Positions 53,461 through 62,288 of a stretch of DNA of 64,000 bases are shown in pieces. Positions within the stretch are counted from its first letter, which is position 1. Each line of letters begins with the position of its first letter. Both the position numbers and the translations under genes were made by a program. A model generated the notes under the pieces. That model was not told the origin of the DNA and ran no database searches. It saw nothing but the letters and a program-made list of their open reading frames with translations. Origin of the DNA: Pseudomonas fluorescens HK44 (GTDB lineage Bacteria; Pseudomonadota; Gammaproteobacteria; Pseudomonadales; Pseudomonadaceae); assembly GCF_000217955.3 (NCBI RefSeq), contig NZ_AFOY02000018.1, positions 1 through 64,000 of the forward strand, read 5' to 3'.

Positions 53461-53564
53461 GATCGTTCCCACGCTCCGCGTGGGAATGCCTCCATGGACG
53501 CTCTGCGTCCAATGTGACGCAGAGCGTCACGGGCTGCGTTACCACGCGGAGCGTGGGAACGATC
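53461..53564. repeat. REPIN of the GATCGTTCCCACGC type
   Basis: GATCGTTCCCACGCTCCGCG and its inverted copy flank about 60 bases that contain a second inverted pair (GGACGCTCTGCGTCC and TGACGCAGAGCGTCA). It is a separate REP subtype from the others here, located between the convergent speC and Sel1-protein genes. Confidence 0.85.
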
Positions 53565-53570
53565 CATACC

Positions 53571-54323
53571 TTAATCCGTCAACTCGGTCGCCCGTCGCTG
53601 ATAATCCGTGGCCAATGCCCGGATTTGTGGATCGCTCGCACTCAACAGCGCCGTGCCTGCCACTTTCAAGAACTTCAAATTCCCACCCGCCAACGCCTCG
53701 TGCAGCCAGCTCAGCGCGGCCTCGATCTGCCCCTGGTCGGCCAGTACCGCCGCATAACTGAACTGCCCCCGAAAGTCCCCGCCCTCTGCCGAACGTCGAT
53801 ACCAATCCACTGCGGCCAGAGGATCCGCCGGGCAGAATCGCCCCTCTTCCAGATAGCTCCCCAGCAGGTTCATCGACTTGGCGTGGCCCAGTTCAGCGGC
53901 GCGGCGATAAAGATTCAGGGCTTGCGCCTGATCCTCGATCACACCACGTCCAGTGGCCAGCAGGTTGGCGTAGTTGTACATCGCCCAGTCCAGCCCGGCA
54001 TCGGCGGCGCAGCGATAATGCCCCGCAGCAATCGTGGCATCGGCATTACAGCCCCAGCCATGTTCATGACAGCGGCCGAGCATGTTGCGCGCCATCAGAT
54101 GCCCGCCGTTGGCGGCGATCTCGAACCAGCGCAGGGCCAACGCCTGATCCTTGGCGATGCCCTGCCCTTCGAGCAGGATTTGACCGAGCAAGGCCTGGCC
54201 GTCGAGGACCCCGGTCTTGGCAGCGATCAGGATTGCCTGGGCGGCACGGGCCGGGCTTTCGGCAAGCATTGCGCTGAGTTGATTGCCGTCGAGGACTTCC
54301 TCACGGTGCAGTCGATAGCTCAC
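53571..54323 (-). CDS. Sel1-repeat (TPR-like) protein of the piu locus
   Basis: A 250-residue protein made of about five Sel1-like repeats (for example ALLGQILLEGQGIAKDQALA, ARNMLGRCHEHGWGCNAD, AMYNYANLLATGRGVIEDQA and KSMNLLGSYLEEG). Such solenoids act as protein-binding scaffolds. It starts at GTG two bases after the piuC stop, so it is co-translated with piuC; the same neighbour is found beside piuC in P. aeruginosa. No signal peptide. A role in iron acquisition is inferred only from context. Confidence 0.85.
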   Translation of the reverse strand: MSYRLHREEVLDGNQLSAMLAESPARAAQAILIAAKTGVLDGQALLGQILLEGQGIAKDQALALRWFEIAANGGHLMARNMLGRCHEHGWGCNADATIAAGHYRCAADAGLDWAMYNYANLLATGRGVIEDQAQALNLYRRAAELGHAKSMNLLGSYLEEGRFCPADPLAAVDWYRRSAEGGDFRGQFSYAAVLADQGQIEAALSWLHEALAGGNLKFLKVAGTALLSASDPQIRALATDYQRRATELTD

Positions 54324-54325
54324 GG

Positions 54326-55006
54326 TTACACCTCGACCCAGCGACGCAACAGGTTGTGATAAGTGCCGGTCAGGCGGATCAGCGACGGGTGATCCGGCAT
54401 GTCTCGGGTCAGTTGCTGGATCGCCTCGTCCATCTCGAACAGCAAGGCGCGCTGGCTGTCTTCTCGAACCAGGCTTTGGGTCCAGAAGAATGAGGCATAC
54501 CGTGCACCACGAGTCACTGCGTTGACCTTGTGCAGGCTGGTGCCCGGATAGAGCACCAGGTCACCGGCCGGCAGCTTCACTCGCTGGGTGCCAAAGGTGT
54601 CCTGGATTTCCAGCTCGCCACCGTCGTACTCGTCCGGGTCGCTGAAGAACAACGTCGATGACAGGTCGGTGCGAACGCGCTCGATGCTGCCCTTGGGCTG
54701 ACGCACGGCGTTGTCGATATGAAAGTCGAAGCTGCCCCCCGCCGTGTAGCAGTTGAGCAGTGGCGGAAAGACTTTGTGCGGTAACGCCGCTGACATGAAT
54801 CGCGGATGTTTCCATAACCGCTCAAGCATCGCCGCGCCGATTTCCTGGGCCAGCGGGTGAGCTTCCGGCAGTTGCAGGTTGTGCTTGGCCTTGGCCGACT
54901 GAAAGCCTGCGGTGATCTTGCCGTCCGCCCAGTCAGCCTGCTCCAGAGCCTTGCGAATACGCTGCACCTCTTCGCGGGAGAACAAGCCGGGAATATGCAG
55001 CAGCAT
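54326..55006 (-). CDS. piuC: PKHD-type Fe(II)/2-oxoglutarate hydroxylase PiuC
   Basis: A 226-residue prolyl-4-hydroxylase-like dioxygenase, exactly the family's length. The iron ligands are His96 and Asp98 (GSFDFHIDNA) and His159 (GTSLHKVNA), and Arg169 (TRGARY) binds 2-oxoglutarate. The natural substrate of PiuC is not established, although loss of piuA/piuC affects siderophore-antibiotic uptake in P. aeruginosa. The start MLLHIPG at 55006 matches the family. It is divergent from piuA across a promoter region with a Fur-like box. Confidence 0.93.
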   Translation of the reverse strand: MLLHIPGLFSREEVQRIRKALEQADWADGKITAGFQSAKAKHNLQLPEAHPLAQEIGAAMLERLWKHPRFMSAALPHKVFPPLLNCYTAGGSFDFHIDNAVRQPKGSIERVRTDLSSTLFFSDPDEYDGGELEIQDTFGTQRVKLPAGDLVLYPGTSLHKVNAVTRGARYASFFWTQSLVREDSQRALLFEMDEAIQQLTRDMPDHPSLIRLTGTYHNLLRRWVEV

Positions 55007-55038
55007 GGGGCGATACCTGGGGGCAAAGGGATGCCAAT

Positions 55039-55057
55039 GGTATTGATTCTTATTGAC
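55039..55057. promoter_or_regulatory. Fur-box-like sequence between piuC and piuA
   Basis: Read on the minus strand, CAATAAGAATCAATACC resembles the Fur consensus (GATAATGATAATCATTATC) in its central AATnAnAATCAnTA pattern. It lies about 35 bases upstream of piuC. A weaker AT-rich candidate (GCAAATAGCAATATATC) is nearer piuA. Confidence 0.55.
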
Positions 55058-55213
55058 TATGTAAAATCGCTCTGACGGATGAGTCCGCAAACCTCGTAAG
55101 AAAAAACTGTAAAGAATGTAAATTCAATGCAAATAGCAATATATCGCAATTGATACAAATACCTGTTTAGCCTATATTCCGCCGCCTCAAAACCCTGGGG
55201 AGGGGAATTCACA

Positions 55214-57538
55214 ATGTCACGCCAACTTCCACAATCACCGGTCAGCTCACCGCGTCTACTCGCTTCTGCAATTGGCGTGGCGATCACTGCCAGCTCTGCA
55301 GCGCACATGGCATACGCGGCAGAAAAGACCGACGAAAAAGCGCCGCGCAATGCGATTGCCCTGGATGCCACCAGTGTCACCGGTGAAGCCCAGGACTCCA
55401 CCTCCTATCAGGTCGAAAAAGCCTCTTCGCCCAAGTACACCGCGCCGCTGATTGATACCCCGCGTTCGGTGACCGTGATTCCACAGCAGGTCCTCAAGGA
55501 CACTGGCGCCCTCAACATGCAGGATGCGCTGCGCACCGTCCCTGGCATCACTTTCGGTGCCGGTGAAGGCGGCAACCCGCAGGGCGACCGCCCGTTCATT
55601 CGTGGTTTCGACGCTCAGGGCGACACCTACCTGGATGGCGTGCGTGACACCGGCTCCCAGAGCCGTGAAATCTTCGCCGTTGAGTCGATCGAAGTCAGCA
55701 AAGGCCCGAACTCCGCGATTGGCGGGCGCGGCGCAGCGGGCGGCAGCATCAACCTGGTGAGCAAAAAAGCCCACCTGGGCGACTCGTTCAATGGCGGTTT
55801 CACCTGGGGCTCGGACCAGACCCAGCGCTACACCCTGGACAGCAACTACCAGTTCAGCGATACCGCCGCTGGCCGCCTGAACCTGTTGAGCCACGAAAGC
55901 AACGTCGCCGGCCGCGACAAAATCGACTACGACCGTTGGGGCATCGCGCCGTCGCTGGCCTTCGGCCTGGGCACCGACACCCGCGTCAACCTCGACTACT
56001 ATCATCTGCAAAGCAACGACTTGCCGGATTCGGGTATTCCGTACACCGTACCGGCTTCGGGCAAGACCGCTGATCGCACCAAGAGCAACCCGGACAAGCC
56101 TTACGCTGGCGGCGACAGCAGCAACTTCTATGGCTTGACCGACCGCGACTTCCGCAAAACCCGTACCGACACTGCAACCTTCGCCATCGAGCACGACTTG
56201 AGCGATGCGCTGACCATCAAGAACACCCTGCGCCACGGCACCAGCATGCAGGATTACATCCTGACCCAGCCGGACGACAGCAAGGGCAACGTGAACAACG
56301 GCAGCGTCTGGCGTCGTGCCAACACCCGTGTCAGCAACGTGGCGACCACCACCAACCAGACCGATCTGTTTGGCAATTTCTACATCGCCGGCTTCAAGAA
56401 CAGCTTCTCCACCGGTGTCGAATTCACCCGTGAAGAAGGCGAAAAATCCTCGTACAACGTGAACACCGATACCACGCCAGGATCGCCGGCGACATCGAGC
56501 ACCAATTGCACGCCATCGATGATCGGCGCGTCCAGCGGCTACAACTGCACCTCGCTGGCCAACCCAAACCCGAACGATCCGTGGAACGGGGCGATTTCGC
56601 GTAACTACGCGGGCACCGACACCACCGCCAACACCCGTGCCCTGTACGTGTTCGACACCCTGGAACTGTCGCCGCAATGGCTGGTGAACATGGGCCTGCG
56701 TTACGATCACTTCGACACCCAATACAAGACCTTCACCGCAGCCGGTGCTACCACTGCCAAAGGCGCTGACACCAGCGAGTTCGTCACCGGTCAGCTGGGC
56801 GTCGTTTACAAACCGGCTGAAAACGGCAGCATCTATGCCTCTTATGCCACCTCCGCCACACCACCGGGTAACACCCTGGGCGAAGGCATGGACGGCAACC
56901 CGCTATCGGGCACCACGGATCGCAACGGCAATCTGCTGAGCAGCGACATGGAGCCGGAAACCACCAAGAACTACGAAGTCGGCACCAAATGGGACCTGCT
57001 CAACGATCGCCTGTCGTTGACCGCCGCCGTGTTCCGTACCGAGAAAGAGAACGCTCGCGTTCAGGTTGATACCACTTCCTACGCAAACGTCGGCAAAACC
57101 CGCGTTCAAGGGATCGAGCTGTCGGCCAGCGGCAAGATCACCGACCAATGGCAAGTCTTCGCCGGCTACGCCTACATGGACAGCGAGCAAGTCGATGGCG
57201 GCCCGCTGAACCACGCCACCGATGGCAACCAATTGCCTAACACCCCGAAAAACAGCGCCAGCCTGTGGTCGACTTACAACGTCACGCCGAAGCTGACCTT
57301 GGGTGGCGGCGCGTTCTATGTCGATGACGTGTTCGGCAGCGTGGCCAACACCACCATGGTCAATTCCTACGTTCGTTACGACGCGATGGCGAGCTACAAG
57401 TTGACCAAAAACGTCGACCTGCAACTGAACCTGCAGAACCTGACCGACGTGACCTACTACGACAAGGCCTTCGCCACCCACTTCGCCAATCAGGCGCCGG
57501 GCCGTACGGCATTGCTGAGCACCAACTTCCACTTCTGA
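55214..57538 (+). CDS. piuA: TonB-dependent siderophore receptor PiuA (Fiu-like)
   Basis: A 774-residue outer-membrane receptor with a long signal peptide (about 36 residues, ending AAHMAYAAEK). The plug domain contains PRSVTVIPQQVLKDTGALNM, RPFIRGFDAQGDTYLDGVRD and VESIEVSKGPNSAIGGRGAA. The 22-strand barrel ends with the aromatic terminus RTALLSTNFHF. The pattern places it with Fiu/PiuA receptors for mono- and bis-catechols, the entry route of siderophore-cephalosporins in P. aeruginosa. GGGGAGGGG precedes the start. It is divergent from piuC, and a terminator follows. Confidence 0.94.
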   Translation: MSRQLPQSPVSSPRLLASAIGVAITASSAAHMAYAAEKTDEKAPRNAIALDATSVTGEAQDSTSYQVEKASSPKYTAPLIDTPRSVTVIPQQVLKDTGALNMQDALRTVPGITFGAGEGGNPQGDRPFIRGFDAQGDTYLDGVRDTGSQSREIFAVESIEVSKGPNSAIGGRGAAGGSINLVSKKAHLGDSFNGGFTWGSDQTQRYTLDSNYQFSDTAAGRLNLLSHESNVAGRDKIDYDRWGIAPSLAFGLGTDTRVNLDYYHLQSNDLPDSGIPYTVPASGKTADRTKSNPDKPYAGGDSSNFYGLTDRDFRKTRTDTATFAIEHDLSDALTIKNTLRHGTSMQDYILTQPDDSKGNVNNGSVWRRANTRVSNVATTTNQTDLFGNFYIAGFKNSFSTGVEFTREEGEKSSYNVNTDTTPGSPATSSTNCTPSMIGASSGYNCTSLANPNPNDPWNGAISRNYAGTDTTANTRALYVFDTLELSPQWLVNMGLRYDHFDTQYKTFTAAGATTAKGADTSEFVTGQLGVVYKPAENGSIYASYATSATPPGNTLGEGMDGNPLSGTTDRNGNLLSSDMEPETTKNYEVGTKWDLLNDRLSLTAAVFRTEKENARVQVDTTSYANVGKTRVQGIELSASGKITDQWQVFAGYAYMDSEQVDGGPLNHATDGNQLPNTPKNSASLWSTYNVTPKLTLGGGAFYVDDVFGSVANTTMVNSYVRYDAMASYKLTKNVDLQLNLQNLTDVTYYDKAFATHFANQAPGRTALLSTNFHF

Positions 57539-57555
57539 TAAAGAACGCAGTCGCC

Positions 57556-57587
57556 AAGCCCCGCTCATCCCGATGAGTGGGGCTTTT
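57556..57587 (+). terminator. Intrinsic terminator of piuA
   Basis: AAGCCCCGCTCAT and ATGAGTGGGGCTTTT form a stem with loop CCCG, 17 bases after the piuA stop. It separates piuA from the reductase gene downstream. Confidence 0.8.
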
Positions 57588-57685
57588 ACGTGTAAAAAGG
57601 AATGTTTCTCGACAACTCTCGGCATAATGCGCGCCGTGACGTTTCTTATTGAACAAACAGTTTTTAGACGAACAAGGCGGGCGAT

Positions 57686-60217
57686 GTGTTGAAGAAACCC
57701 CTGTTCCAGCTGCACTGGCTCTTCGGCATCAGTGCGGGGCTGGCACTGGCCTTGATGGGCATTACCGGTGCGGCGGTGTCGTTTCAGGATGAGATCCTGC
57801 GGGCACTCAACCCACAAGTCCTGCTGGTCGAGAAGCAGGTGGCTGGCGTACTGCCGCCGGCCGATCTGGTGGCCAAGGTCGAGGCTGCCGAGGGCAAGAA
57901 AGTTGCGATGCTTTGGGTCGAAACCGAGAGCGGCTTTGCTGCGCGCGTGTTCTTCACCCCACCGCCGGGCGAGCGCCGCGGCCAGATGCGCTACGTCGAC
58001 CCGTACACCGGCGACTACATGGGCGATGCCGTCGGCCAGGACTTTTTTGGCCTGATGCTGCAACTGCACCGTTTCCTGGCGATGGGCGACACCGGCCGGC
58101 AAATTACCGGTGCCTGCACCCTCATTCTGATTTTCTTCTGCCTGTCCGGGCTCTACTTGCGCTGGCCGCGTCAGGTCGCAAGCTGGCGAGCCTGGCTGAC
58201 CCTCGACTGGGCGAAAAAAGGTCGCAGCTTCAACTGGGACCTGCACTCGGTCGCAGGCACCTGGTGCTTGCTGGTTTATTTGTTGGCCGCGCTGACCGGG
58301 CTGTCCTGGTCCTATGAGTGGTACAACAAGGGCCTGAGCAAACTGCTGTCCGACGCGCCGCAAAACGAGCGCACCAGACCAGATCGTGGTGCCCCGCCAT
58401 CGGCCGGCCCCCTGCCGACCGCCGATTACAACGCGATCTGGAGCAGCATCTACAGCGCCGCCGGACCGGGCCTGAGCGCCTATAACGTGCGCATGCCACC
58501 AGTGGCCGGACAATCGGCGACCGTGTTTTATCTGTTGAAAAACTCACCCCATGACCGGGCGCTGAACCAGATCACTCTCGACCCGGCCACCGGAGTTATC
58601 AGCCGTCATGATCGCTACGGCGACAAGAGCTTCAAGGCGCAACTGTTGACCAGCCTCTATGCGCTGCACGTCGGCAGTTACTTCGGTCTCGTCGGGCGAA
58701 TTGTGCTGACCCTGGCTTCGTTGACCATGCCGCTGTTCTTCATCACCGGCTGGTTGTTGTACCTGGACCGTCGGCGCAAGAAACGCCAGATCAAAAACGC
58801 CCGTAAAGATCTGGAGCAAACCGCCAGCGATGCACCGGCATGGCTGATCGGCTTTGCCAGCCAGAGCGGTTTTGCCGAACAGTTGGCGTGGCAGACCGCC
58901 AGCCAATTGCAGGCCGCCGGGTTGCCGGTAAAAGTGCAATCGCTGGCGGCTGTCAGCGAGCAGAATCTGCGTGAGTCGAGCAACGCACTGTTCGTGGTCA
59001 GCACCTTTGGCGACGGCCAAGCACCAGACAGCGCCCGGGGTTTCGAGCGCAAAGTGCTGGGCCAAGCACTGAGCCTTTCGAGCCTGAACTACGCCGTGCT
59101 TGGCCTTGGTGATCGGCAGTATCAACACTTCTGCGGCTTCGCCAAACGCTTGCATAGCTGGCTTTCGGAACACGGTGGCACCACGTTGTTTGCCCCCGTG
59201 GAAGTCGACAGCGGCGACCCTTATGCCCTGCGTCATTGGCAGCAACAACTCGGTCGACTGACCGGACAGCCACCGGTCGATACCTGGAAAGCCCCGAGCT
59301 ACAACAACTGGACCTTGAGCAAGCGTGAACTGCTCAACCCCGACAGCAGCGGCGCCGACGTTTACCTGCTGGGCCTGACGCCGCCCGACACCAGCAGTTG
59401 GCTGGCCGGCGATCTGGTTGAAGTACTGCCGCGCAACTGCCGGGGCGCGATTGAACAGTTCCTTGATGGACTGGGCATCGCCGGCAACAGTCGGGTGCAA
59501 CTCAATGGCGTGCAGCAAACCCTTGAACACGCCTTGGCCAGTCGCCAGTTGCCGGAGAATCGCGTGCACCTGGTCGGCCTGCACGCTCAGGCGCTGGTCG
59601 ATGCGCTGGTGCCATTGACCATGCGCGAATACTCGATCGCCTCGATTGCTGCTGACGGCGTGCTCGAACTGCTGGTGCGTCAGGAATGCCATGCAGATGG
59701 GCGTTTGGGCGTCGGCTCTGGCTGGCTGACCGAATACGCGCCATTGGGTTCTGCCATCAGCTTGCGGGTACGGCGCAACAGCGGTTTTCATCTACCGGCA
59801 ACGCCCATCCCGATGATTTTGCTGGGCAACGGCACCGGACTGGCAGGCCTGCGCAGCCTGCTCAAAGCGCGGATTGCCGAAGGTCAGACACGCAACTGGC
59901 TGCTGTTCGGCGAGCGTAATCGCGAGCACGACTTCCTCTGTCGCGATGAGCTTGAGGGATGGTTGATCGAGGGTGATCTGGAGCGAATGGACCTGGCGTT
60001 TTCACGGGATCAGGCCGAGAAGATCTACGTTCAGGATCGCCTGCGCCAACGCGCCGTCGAGCTGAAACAATGGCTGGCAGGCGGTGCATCGATCTACATC
60101 TGCGGCAGCCTGCAAGGGATGGCCTCAGGGGTGGATCAGGTGCTCAACGAGTTACTCGGTGTTGATGAAGTCGAGCGGTTGATCGAGCAGGGCCGCTACC
60201 GACGCGACGTCTACTGA
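57686..60217 (+). CDS. piuB: PepSY-membrane / flavodoxin-reductase fusion (PiuB-like iron reductase)
   Basis: An 843-residue inner-membrane oxidoreductase. Residues 1-375 form a PepSY-associated membrane domain with four strong membrane segments (for example LIFFCLSGLYLRWPRQ and LASLTMPLFFITGWLLYLDR) and heme-ligand-type histidines (LHRFLAMGD, DLHSVAGTW, ALHVGSYFG). Residues 390-515 form a flavodoxin domain (VSTFGDGQAPDSARGFE). The remainder is a sulfite-reductase-like FAD/NADPH module (MREYSIASIA, ILLGNGTGLAGLRS). This layout fits siderophore-iron reductases. It starts at GTG (57686) or TTG (57689) with AAGG upstream. In P. aeruginosa the gene beside piuA is called piuB. Confidence 0.85.
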   Translation: MLKKPLFQLHWLFGISAGLALALMGITGAAVSFQDEILRALNPQVLLVEKQVAGVLPPADLVAKVEAAEGKKVAMLWVETESGFAARVFFTPPPGERRGQMRYVDPYTGDYMGDAVGQDFFGLMLQLHRFLAMGDTGRQITGACTLILIFFCLSGLYLRWPRQVASWRAWLTLDWAKKGRSFNWDLHSVAGTWCLLVYLLAALTGLSWSYEWYNKGLSKLLSDAPQNERTRPDRGAPPSAGPLPTADYNAIWSSIYSAAGPGLSAYNVRMPPVAGQSATVFYLLKNSPHDRALNQITLDPATGVISRHDRYGDKSFKAQLLTSLYALHVGSYFGLVGRIVLTLASLTMPLFFITGWLLYLDRRRKKRQIKNARKDLEQTASDAPAWLIGFASQSGFAEQLAWQTASQLQAAGLPVKVQSLAAVSEQNLRESSNALFVVSTFGDGQAPDSARGFERKVLGQALSLSSLNYAVLGLGDRQYQHFCGFAKRLHSWLSEHGGTTLFAPVEVDSGDPYALRHWQQQLGRLTGQPPVDTWKAPSYNNWTLSKRELLNPDSSGADVYLLGLTPPDTSSWLAGDLVEVLPRNCRGAIEQFLDGLGIAGNSRVQLNGVQQTLEHALASRQLPENRVHLVGLHAQALVDALVPLTMREYSIASIAADGVLELLVRQECHADGRLGVGSGWLTEYAPLGSAISLRVRRNSGFHLPATPIPMILLGNGTGLAGLRSLLKARIAEGQTRNWLLFGERNREHDFLCRDELEGWLIEGDLERMDLAFSRDQAEKIYVQDRLRQRAVELKQWLAGGASIYICGSLQGMASGVDQVLNELLGVDEVERLIEQGRYRRDVY

Positions 60218-60300
60218 AGTCCCCCTCACCCTAACCCTCCCGAAACGTCGGACCGCCCCAAGGGGCGAGAGGACTGACCGTGGTGTTCTGAGGATGTGCT
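60218..60300. repeat. Remnant of a Pseudomonas CCCTCACCCTAACCC repeat
   Basis: CCCCCTCACCCTAACCCTCC followed by GGGGCGAGAGGACTGACCG resembles a dispersed element (CCCTCACCCTAACCCTCTCC...GGGGAGAGG...) that I recall as common in pseudomonad intergenic regions. The copy has diverged in the middle. Confidence 0.5.
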
Positions 60301-60344
60301 GCGACCTGAAAGCACTGTGCCGAATCCATAAACGACTCGGTTTT

Positions 60345-60416
60345 TCAGGCCAATGAACAGCAAGCCACGTCCACAGCTTGCATCACTCGACGGCGTCCCG
60401 AGTCGAATTCGCTCAT
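60345..60416 (-). pseudogene. Possible N-terminal stub of a Tat-exported protein
   Basis: A 23-codon frame with GGGAG well placed upstream. It encodes MSEFDSGRRRVMQAV and then a few more residues before TGA. The SGRRRVMQ core resembles a twin-arginine leader. The downstream coding part is missing, so this looks like the 5' end of a deleted gene. Evidence is thin. Confidence 0.3.
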
Positions 60417-60499
60417 GGTGTTCTCCCGAAAAGGAAAACTTAAGCATGGCTGTGTGAATCAGGCATGACACAAAAGTCCACCAGTGCCACTGGTCCCTT

Positions 60500-60527
60500 T
60501 GTGGGAGCGAGCAAGCTCGCTCCCACA
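60500..60527. repeat. REP perfect palindrome after fruA
   Basis: TGTGGGAGCGAGC and GCTCGCTCCCACA with a two-base loop, ten bases beyond the fruA stop (minus strand). It may protect the fru mRNA end. Confidence 0.85.
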
Positions 60528-60537
60528 GGGTTAGCTG

Positions 60538-62277
60538 TCAGGCGCTGGCCGGTTCCAATGCCAACTCGACAACTTCCGGACGCTTGACCAGCGCATAGAC
60601 CACCGCCGTCAACAGGCTCCCGGCAACAATCGCCAGCAAGTACAGCAGCGCATGGTTGATCGCGTTCGGGATCAGCATCACGAACAAGCCACCGTGCGGC
60701 GCCATCAGTTTGCAGCCGAAATACATCGACAGCGCACCGGCCAGGGCACCACCGGCGATGCTCGCCGGAATCACCCGCAGCGGGTCTTTGGCGGCGAATG
60801 GAATAGCCCCTTCGGAGATAAAGCACAGCCCCAGCACCAAGGCGGCTTTACCGGCTTCGCGCTCGGTCTGGGCGAACTTGCGACGGGCAATGAACGTGGC
60901 GATGCCCAGGCCAATCGGCGGCACCATGCCAGCGGCCATGGTCGCGGCCATCGGCGCATAACTTTGCGACGCCAACAGCCCCACCGAGAACGCATAAGCG
61001 GCCTTGTTGATCGGTCCGCCGAGGTCGACGCACATCATGCCGCCGAGCAATACCCCCAGCAGAATCGCGTTGGTGGTGCCCATGCTGTCGAGGAAATGCG
61101 TCAGGCTTTCCAGCAGTCCGGCGACCGGTTTACCGACCACATAGATCATCACCAGCCCGGTGAACAAACTCGCCAGCAACGGGATGATCAGAATCGGCTT
61201 CAGCGCTTCCAGACTTTGCGGCAGGCGTGCATAACGGTTGATCGCCTGCGCCGCGTAACCGGCGATGAAGCCGGCAATGATCCCGCCGATAAACCCGGCG
61301 CCCAGGGTGCTCGCCAACAGCCCACCGATCATCCCTGGCGCCAGGCCCGGACGGTCGGCAATCGAGTAGGCGATGTAACCCGCCAGCAACGGCACCATCA
61401 ACTTGAACGCGGTATCACCACCGATCTGCATCAATGCCGCCGCCAGCGTGCCCGGTTCCTTGAACGCAGTGATGCCGAAGACAAACGACAGCGCAATCAT
61501 CAAGCCCCCGGCCACGACCATCGGCAGCATGAACGAGACGCCCGTCAGCAGGTGTTTGTAGACCCCGGTTTTCTCCTGCTTGGCCAGGCCTTTGGCGCCG
61601 GTCGACGCGGTTTCCTGCGTGCCTTCGGCCAAGGCTTTGTTGAGTGTGGCTTCGGCCTGCTTCAGGGCGATACCCGTGCCGCAGCGGTAAATTTTCTTGC
61701 CGGCGAAACGCTCGGTGGCGACTTCGATGTCTGCCGCCAACAGCACCACATCGGCATCCGCGATGGCTTGCGCGCTCAACGGATTGCGCGCGCCGACCGA
61801 GCCCTGGGTTTCCACCTGCAAGTCATAACCCAGACGCTTGGCCGCCTGCTGCAAGGCTTCGGCCGCCATAAAGGTATGGGCGACACCGGTCGGACACGCA
61901 GTGACTGCGACCAGACGCGGCGCGGTTTTGCTGACGGCCGCGGGTTCGACGACGGCTTGCGGGGCGACGTAGATCTGGGCTTCTTCAGCACCACGGCGCA
62001 GCACCGCATCGACGTCTTGCAGGGCTTGGGACGGCGTGCTCTGGAACACCCGCTTGCCGACAAACCGCGACATATCCACAGTCCCGGTGCTGACCAGCAA
62101 CACCCACTCGGCATCATCGAGCGTCGCTGCGGACAACTGGCGCTCCGGGTGTGCGGCGTCATGCACTTCAACGCAGGTCATCCAGCCCTGACGCTGCGCG
62201 GCGGCATCGAGCAAACGCGCGCACAGCACACTGGTAACCATGCCATTCGGGCAGGCAGTAACAATGGCTAACTTCAT
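60538..62277 (-). CDS. fruA: PTS fructose transporter EIIBC component FruA
   Basis: A 579-residue fructose permease. It has two tandem EIIB-type domains: the first (residues 1-100; VTACPNGMVTSVLCARLL) and the second (about 115-215; VTACPTGVAHTFMAAEAL, whose Cys is the usual phosphorylation site). An EIIC membrane domain follows (about 245-570; GVSFMLPMVVAGGLMIALSF, GGPINKAAYAFSVGLL, SEGAIPFAAKDPLRVIP). The duplicated EIIB (B'-B-C) layout is normal for FruA. It lies 11 bases downstream of fruK. The start at ATG 62277 has GAGGG upstream. Confidence 0.96.
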   Translation of the reverse strand: MKLAIVTACPNGMVTSVLCARLLDAAAQRQGWMTCVEVHDAAHPERQLSAATLDDAEWVLLVSTGTVDMSRFVGKRVFQSTPSQALQDVDAVLRRGAEEAQIYVAPQAVVEPAAVSKTAPRLVAVTACPTGVAHTFMAAEALQQAAKRLGYDLQVETQGSVGARNPLSAQAIADADVVLLAADIEVATERFAGKKIYRCGTGIALKQAEATLNKALAEGTQETASTGAKGLAKQEKTGVYKHLLTGVSFMLPMVVAGGLMIALSFVFGITAFKEPGTLAAALMQIGGDTAFKLMVPLLAGYIAYSIADRPGLAPGMIGGLLASTLGAGFIGGIIAGFIAGYAAQAINRYARLPQSLEALKPILIIPLLASLFTGLVMIYVVGKPVAGLLESLTHFLDSMGTTNAILLGVLLGGMMCVDLGGPINKAAYAFSVGLLASQSYAPMAATMAAGMVPPIGLGIATFIARRKFAQTEREAGKAALVLGLCFISEGAIPFAAKDPLRVIPASIAGGALAGALSMYFGCKLMAPHGGLFVMLIPNAINHALLYLLAIVAGSLLTAVVYALVKRPEVVELALEPASA

Positions 62278-62288
62278 GACCAACCCTC

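Noticed and set aside
60226..60471. 81-codon minus-strand frame after piuB
   Set aside because: It runs through a dispersed repeat remnant and shows no family pattern; the short Tat-like stub in another frame fits the ribosome binding site better, though that too is weak.
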